The position numbers were made by a program, and so were the translations under genes. Below, piece after piece: positions 60,961 to 64,000 of a stretch of DNA of 64,000 bases. The stretch covers positions 1 to 64,000 of the forward strand of contig CAUBVH010000003.1 of NCBI GenBank assembly GCA_958439425.1, in the 5' to 3' direction. The notes below the pieces were generated by a model. The model was not told the origin of the DNA. It saw nothing but the letters and a program-made list of their open reading frames with translations, and did not search any database. Source of the DNA: an uncultured Collinsella sp. (GTDB lineage: Bacteria > Actinomycetota > Coriobacteriia > Coriobacteriales > Coriobacteriaceae). The stretch's first letter is position 1. Each line of letters begins with the position of its first letter.

Positions 60961-61001
60961 CTATTCCTCAAAATCAAAATTTTTTCGATTTTGAGGAATA
61001 G
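60961..61001. repeat. CTATTCCTCAAAA hairpin, copy 1 (downstream of AAA gene)
   Basis: Arms CTATTCCTCAAAATC (60961-60975) and GATTTTGAGGAATAG (60987-61001) are a perfect 15-base inverted repeat with an AT loop. It lies between coaX and the AAA ATPase gene, which converge, so it may double as terminator. Two relatives lie upstream of the ATPase gene. Confidence 0.8.
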
Positions 61002-61010
61002 GACCTTTTG

Positions 61011-62207
61011 CTAAGCCTCGCCGCACAACCACCTCGCCAGGTCCACGATCTGCACCCCATCGCGATCCGTGGCCTCGTGATGCGTGCGGGCGAGAATCAT
61101 CTTGGGGTACGCGTCGCCAATGCTCAGCAGTGGTGAAATCTCGCGTTCAAATGTCTTATCCGAGCTGATGTCGTCGCTCACCTGAATATAGAGCTTCTCG
61201 CTCCGTTTGATTGCTACAAAGTCTATTTCCTTTTTATAGAGCACGCCGACATATACCTCGTATCCGCGGCGCAGCAGCTCGACTGCCACCATGTTCTCGT
61301 ATACGCGTCCCCAATCCATATCACGTGTACCAAGAAGCGCATATTTAAACGCATGGTCCGCCAGATAGTACTTCTCGCCGCTCTTAAGGTATTTTTTGCC
61401 GCGAATGTCGTACCGACGAACTTTATAGAAGGCAAACGCATCACACAGGTACCCCATGTACGCACCGACCGTTTTGTTCGTTATCTTTAGCCCATCTGCG
61501 TTCAAAACATCCGTAATGTTGCGTGCCGACGTTATGTTGGAGACGTTGTCCATCATGTAATCGGCAATGCGCAGCAGTGCCGATTCGTTTCTCACGTTAT
61601 GCCGCTGCACGATATCCCTCACGATGAGCGTTTTGAAGACATTGGAGAGATATTGGTAGCGCTGCTCCTGCAGTGGATAAGGGTAAGAGCCGGACATACC
61701 ACCGGTTCTCGCGTACTCATCGAAGTCGCGATCGACCTCGCCCTCGTCACTATAGAAGCGATACTCCTCAAACGAGAATGGGAAAACCTCGATCTCGAAC
61801 GTGCGCCCCGTAAAGAGCGTCGACAGATCGCTCGACAGCAAAAAAGCGTTCGATCCGGTGATGAAGATGTCGTACTGCTCGGATGCATGGAGGCTGTTGA
61901 TCGCGCGTTCAAAGCCGTCGCACATCTGAACCTCGTCGATAAGCAGGAAGTTTTGCTTGCCGGACACTCGATGCTCTTTCACACAGGCGAGCAGGGCATG
62001 ATATTCGAGCAGGCCCTCGAACTCGTCGAGGTTGTAATTGATATGGATGACATTCGAATTGGACAGATTTGCCTCCACGTAATCGCGGAGGGCCTCGAGC
62101 AATTTTGACTTACCGCTACGGCGAATGCCCGTTATGACCTTGATGTCCGGTACGCCAATAAGGCTCGTCAACGTGTCCATATATGACGTTCTATTGATGA
62201 GTTTCAT
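61011..62207 (-). CDS. AAA_14/DUF4143-type ATPase
   Basis: 398 residues. Walker A GIRRSGKS (27-34), Walker B FLLIDEVQ (87-94), a TGSNAFLLSSD sensor-type segment and FSFEEYRFY mark the AAA_14 ATPase. The C-terminal DUF4143 part (about 205-370) contains GRVYENMVAVELLRRGYEVYVG and KEIDFVA, a PD-(D/E)xK nuclease-like arrangement. GGGAGG lies 5 bases before ATG 62207. Such proteins are abundant in gut anaerobes and archaea with unknown function, possibly defence or selfish. It is bracketed by three copies of one hairpin repeat and looks AT-richer than its neighbours, so it was probably acquired. Confidence 0.85.
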   Translation of the reverse strand: MKLINRTSYMDTLTSLIGVPDIKVITGIRRSGKSKLLEALRDYVEANLSNSNVIHINYNLDEFEGLLEYHALLACVKEHRVSGKQNFLLIDEVQMCDGFERAINSLHASEQYDIFITGSNAFLLSSDLSTLFTGRTFEIEVFPFSFEEYRFYSDEGEVDRDFDEYARTGGMSGSYPYPLQEQRYQYLSNVFKTLIVRDIVQRHNVRNESALLRIADYMMDNVSNITSARNITDVLNADGLKITNKTVGAYMGYLCDAFAFYKVRRYDIRGKKYLKSGEKYYLADHAFKYALLGTRDMDWGRVYENMVAVELLRRGYEVYVGVLYKKEIDFVAIKRSEKLYIQVSDDISSDKTFEREISPLLSIGDAYPKMILARTHHEATDRDGVQIVDLARWLCGEA

Positions 62208-62233
62208 TGGTGCCTCCCTGCGGTCTTCTATCG

Positions 62234-62360
62234 CTATTCCTCAAAAACGAAAATAATTCAGTTTTGAGGAATAGACTCTGCAACGAATATACCTCGTTAA
62301 AGGCCGAGCTGGCTTAATTCTATTCCTCAAAATCGAAAGATTTTCAGTTTTGAGGAATAG
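62234..62360. repeat. CTATTCCTCAAAA hairpins, copies 2 and 3 (upstream of AAA gene)
   Basis: CTATTCCTCAAAA pairs with TTTTGAGGAATAG at 62234-62274 and again at 62320-62360. The loops differ (AT-rich). With copy 1 at 60961 they flank the ATPase gene on both sides. Confidence 0.8.
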
Positions 62361-62388
62361 GGTGCTGACAACCCATTCCCCAGACAAG

Positions 62389-62423
62389 CAAGACCCTCCC
62401 CGGCACAGCCGAGAAGGGTCTTG
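62389..62423 (-). terminator. Hairpin after the biotin-ligase-like gene
   Basis: CAAGACCCT / AGGGTCTTG stem with inner CGGC/GCCG pairs, about 35 bases after the stop codon. The trailing T content is modest. Confidence 0.55.
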
Positions 62424-62458
62424 TTGTCATCGTTATCTTTGAGTGCGGGCGCCGCGCG

Positions 62459-63160
62459 CTACAGCCCGCGAATGCGCACGGCCTCGGGCGGAAACTCTTG
62501 CTCGCCGGCGTCAGTCTTAATGGTCGCGCGGCCCCAGATGTCCAGGCCCGCAAACACGCCGACCGCGAGCGGCAGGCCGTTGGGCGACACCGCCGCGACC
62601 TGACGACCCAGCAGCGGCACCATATCGAAATACTCGCCCAGCACCGGGGCCAGCGGGCCGGCAGCGCCCTGTGGTGTGTTGGCGGCAACCGCCCAGGCGT
62701 CAACGCGAGCGAGCACCGCCGCGGCCAATGCCTCGACCAGTACCTCGTCGCCCATATCCACGCCGAGCTCGCCCAGTGCCGAACGCTCAATATCCACCGT
62801 CACCGCGGCAAACATGCCCGCGGCACCGGCACCGCCGTTGACGGCGACGCGCGCGAGCGACGTCTCAAACGCAGGCGCGCCGCACACGATGCCACTCGGC
62901 CACTGGATGCCCACCTTGCCGGCAAGCCCCAGGCCCGGCGTTGCGGCCGTGCCCGCGAGCGCGTCCATCATGCCCATTGCGGCCACAAACGGCAGGCCGT
63001 GGAAGGCGTGCATGTTCACATCGGGGCGCACGACCAGCGAAAACGTCAGCGATGCATCGCCCGCGCTCCACGCGCACCGGCCCGCGGACATGCCCTCGCG
63101 GCCCGCGTCACGCGCCGCGTCGAGCTCGGTACCGGCGACAACAGCATTCATCTCGATCAT
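62459..63160 (-). CDS. Degenerate biotin protein ligase-like protein
   Basis: 233 residues. The order of elements follows the BirA catalytic domain: LTFSLVVRPDV, FVAAMGMMDAL, VGIQWPSGIVCG in place of K-W-P-N-D, and a C-terminal SH3-like part GVFAGLDIWGRATIKTDAGE. The GRGRxGR biotinoyl-AMP loop and the catalytic Lys are absent, so normal ligase activity is doubtful. ATG 63160 follows the folP-folK stop without a gap, so it is the tail gene of a folate operon. It could bind a lipoyl- or biotin-like ligand, or be a decaying ligase. Confidence 0.6.
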   Translation of the reverse strand: MIEMNAVVAGTELDAARDAGREGMSAGRCAWSAGDASLTFSLVVRPDVNMHAFHGLPFVAAMGMMDALAGTAATPGLGLAGKVGIQWPSGIVCGAPAFETSLARVAVNGGAGAAGMFAAVTVDIERSALGELGVDMGDEVLVEALAAAVLARVDAWAVAANTPQGAAGPLAPVLGEYFDMVPLLGRQVAAVSPNGLPLAVGVFAGLDIWGRATIKTDAGEQEFPPEAVRIRGL

Positions 63161-64000
63161 CTACATACGCCCCAATTCGCCCACGATATGGCCCACGCGA
63201 TCCTCGGGCTCCTTGACCTCGACGCCGTTGAAGCGGAAGAACCGCGCCGGGTCGTGCATCAGGTCCTCGAGCGGCACCAGCACAAAGTCGCGCTCGCCGA
63301 TCAGCGGATGCGGCAGGCGCAGCTTTTTGCCGCCGTGAGTCTCGCCATCCATCCACAGCAGGTCCAAGTCGATAGTGCGTGGGCCGTTGACCTTAGCCTT
63401 CTTGGAACGGTCGCGGCCCAGCTCGAGCTCGATCTTCTGCAGCTCGTCGAGCAGCACCAGCGGCGCCAGCTCGGTTTTGATCTCGATAACGGCGTTGGCA
63501 AACGCGTCCTGGCGCGTCTCGTAGGCCGGCTCGCTCTCGTAGATGCGCGAGGAGTTGGACACGCAGGTGAGCGGGATCTCGGCAATCATGTCGCGGGCGG
63601 CGCGGATGTTGTCGCAGCGATGCCCCAGGTTGGAACCCACGGCCACAAACGCGCGACGTGGCTGCGGCTTGGCGACAGCCCAGTAACCGTTCAGGAACTG
63701 CGCGAAACCGGTGACGTCGTGCACGCGCACGATGTTGGCACCGGCCTGGATGGCGCCCAGGCACACGCCAAACGTGGCGGCATCGCGCGCGGCGGCCTCG
63801 GTCACGCCCGAGACGGCGCCCACAAAACGCTTGCGCGACACGGCGCACATGAGCGGATAGCCCAGCGACGCCATCTTGGCGGTCTCGCGCTGGATGACGA
63901 TATCCTCGTTGGCCGTCTTGCCAAAGCCCGGACCGGGATCGATGCAGATGCGGTCGCGCGACACGCCGGCATGGATGAGCGTGCGGGCCTGATCGGACAG
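63161..64000 (-). CDS. folK: Bifunctional dihydropteroate synthase / HPPK (FolP-FolK fusion), partial
   Basis: At least 280 codons; the start lies beyond the right edge. The window begins inside the last part of a dihydropteroate synthase barrel (DRICIDPGPGFGKTANEDIVI, CAVSRKRFVGAVSG, GANIVRVHDVTGFAQFL). It continues without a stop into a complete HPPK domain (FVAVGSNLGHRCDNIRAA, SRIYESEPAYETRQDAFANAV, GPRTIDLDLLWMDGE, LPHPLIGERDFVLVPLEDL). The two domains carry out consecutive folate steps (HPPK pyrophosphorylation, then condensation with p-aminobenzoate), but here in the order FolP then FolK. The following biotin-ligase-like gene abuts it. Confidence 0.92.
   Translation of the reverse strand: MSDQARTLIHAGVSRDRICIDPGPGFGKTANEDIVIQRETAKMASLGYPLMCAVSRKRFVGAVSGVTEAAARDAATFGVCLGAIQAGANIVRVHDVTGFAQFLNGYWAVAKPQPRRAFVAVGSNLGHRCDNIRAARDMIAEIPLTCVSNSSRIYESEPAYETRQDAFANAVIEIKTELAPLVLLDELQKIELELGRDRSKKAKVNGPRTIDLDLLWMDGETHGGKKLRLPHPLIGERDFVLVPLEDLMHDPARFFRFNGVEVKEPEDRVGHIVGELGRM

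Overview
The window looks like a chromosome segment of a high-GC, anaerobic, gut-type actinobacterium of the class Coriobacteriia, most probably Collinsella or a close relative. This is inferred from overall gene content, not from a marker gene: a magnesium-type NRAMP transporter, an Ech-type hydrogenase, pilin-like LPXTG proteins, a bile/enoate-type flavin oxidoreductase, and many short palindromic repeats between genes. Most genes are on the minus strand.

Layout. 0.3-9.5 kb holds a divalent-metal and envelope block: an NRAMP-related transporter, a PRC/MgtE_N/CBS membrane protein, a NodB-like protein with a broken metal site, PRC-barrel and YtxH-like proteins, a CorC/HlyC-type CBS protein and a PAQR/hemolysin III protein. 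9.7-12.1 kb holds an alpha/beta hydrolase and a DUF362 ferredoxin-like protein. 12.4-21.3 kb holds two ABC exporters (MacB/FtsX type and ABC-2 type) beside a divergent NarL-type two-component system. 21.9-28.2 kb is one 2093-residue VWA plus isopeptide-domain LPXTG surface protein, flanked by palindromic repeats. 28.9-34.6 kb is a complete Ech-type group 4 [NiFe] hydrogenase operon in which the EchA-like and EchB-like membrane subunits are one polypeptide. 36.0-49.8 kb is a four-gene operon encoding three single-pass, camelysin/TasA-like envelope proteins and one 3628-residue secreted beta-repeat protein. 50.1-52.2 kb is an old-yellow-enzyme family oxidoreductase. 52.3-54.9 kb is decayed accessory DNA: a four-unit hairpin array, a truncated tyrosine recombinase and an ORF6N gene. 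55.3-59.4 kb is an alpha-glucoside PTS operon with a GH4 phospho-glucosidase and an RpiR regulator. 59.9-64.0 kb holds initiator tRNA-fMet, coaX, an AAA ATPase flanked by repeat hairpins, a degenerate biotin-ligase-like gene and the end of a folP-folK fusion.

How the parts work together. The first block plausibly manages magnesium or other divalent cations. The sensor kinase and response regulator are divergent from, and may control, the ABC-2 exporter. The hydrogenase would couple ferredoxin oxidation and H2 evolution to ion translocation. The PTS operon imports an alpha-glucoside, which GH4 cleaves after phosphorylation. The two giant surface proteins point to host or community adhesion.

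The best candidates for something undescribed are the four-gene giant surface-protein operon, the EchA-EchB fusion, the tandem hairpin array at 52.3-52.6 kb with compensatory arm changes, and the magnesium gene leader at 3.4 kb with a sequestered ribosome site and a short upstream reading frame. All readings are by eye. No alignment, folding or database search was run.
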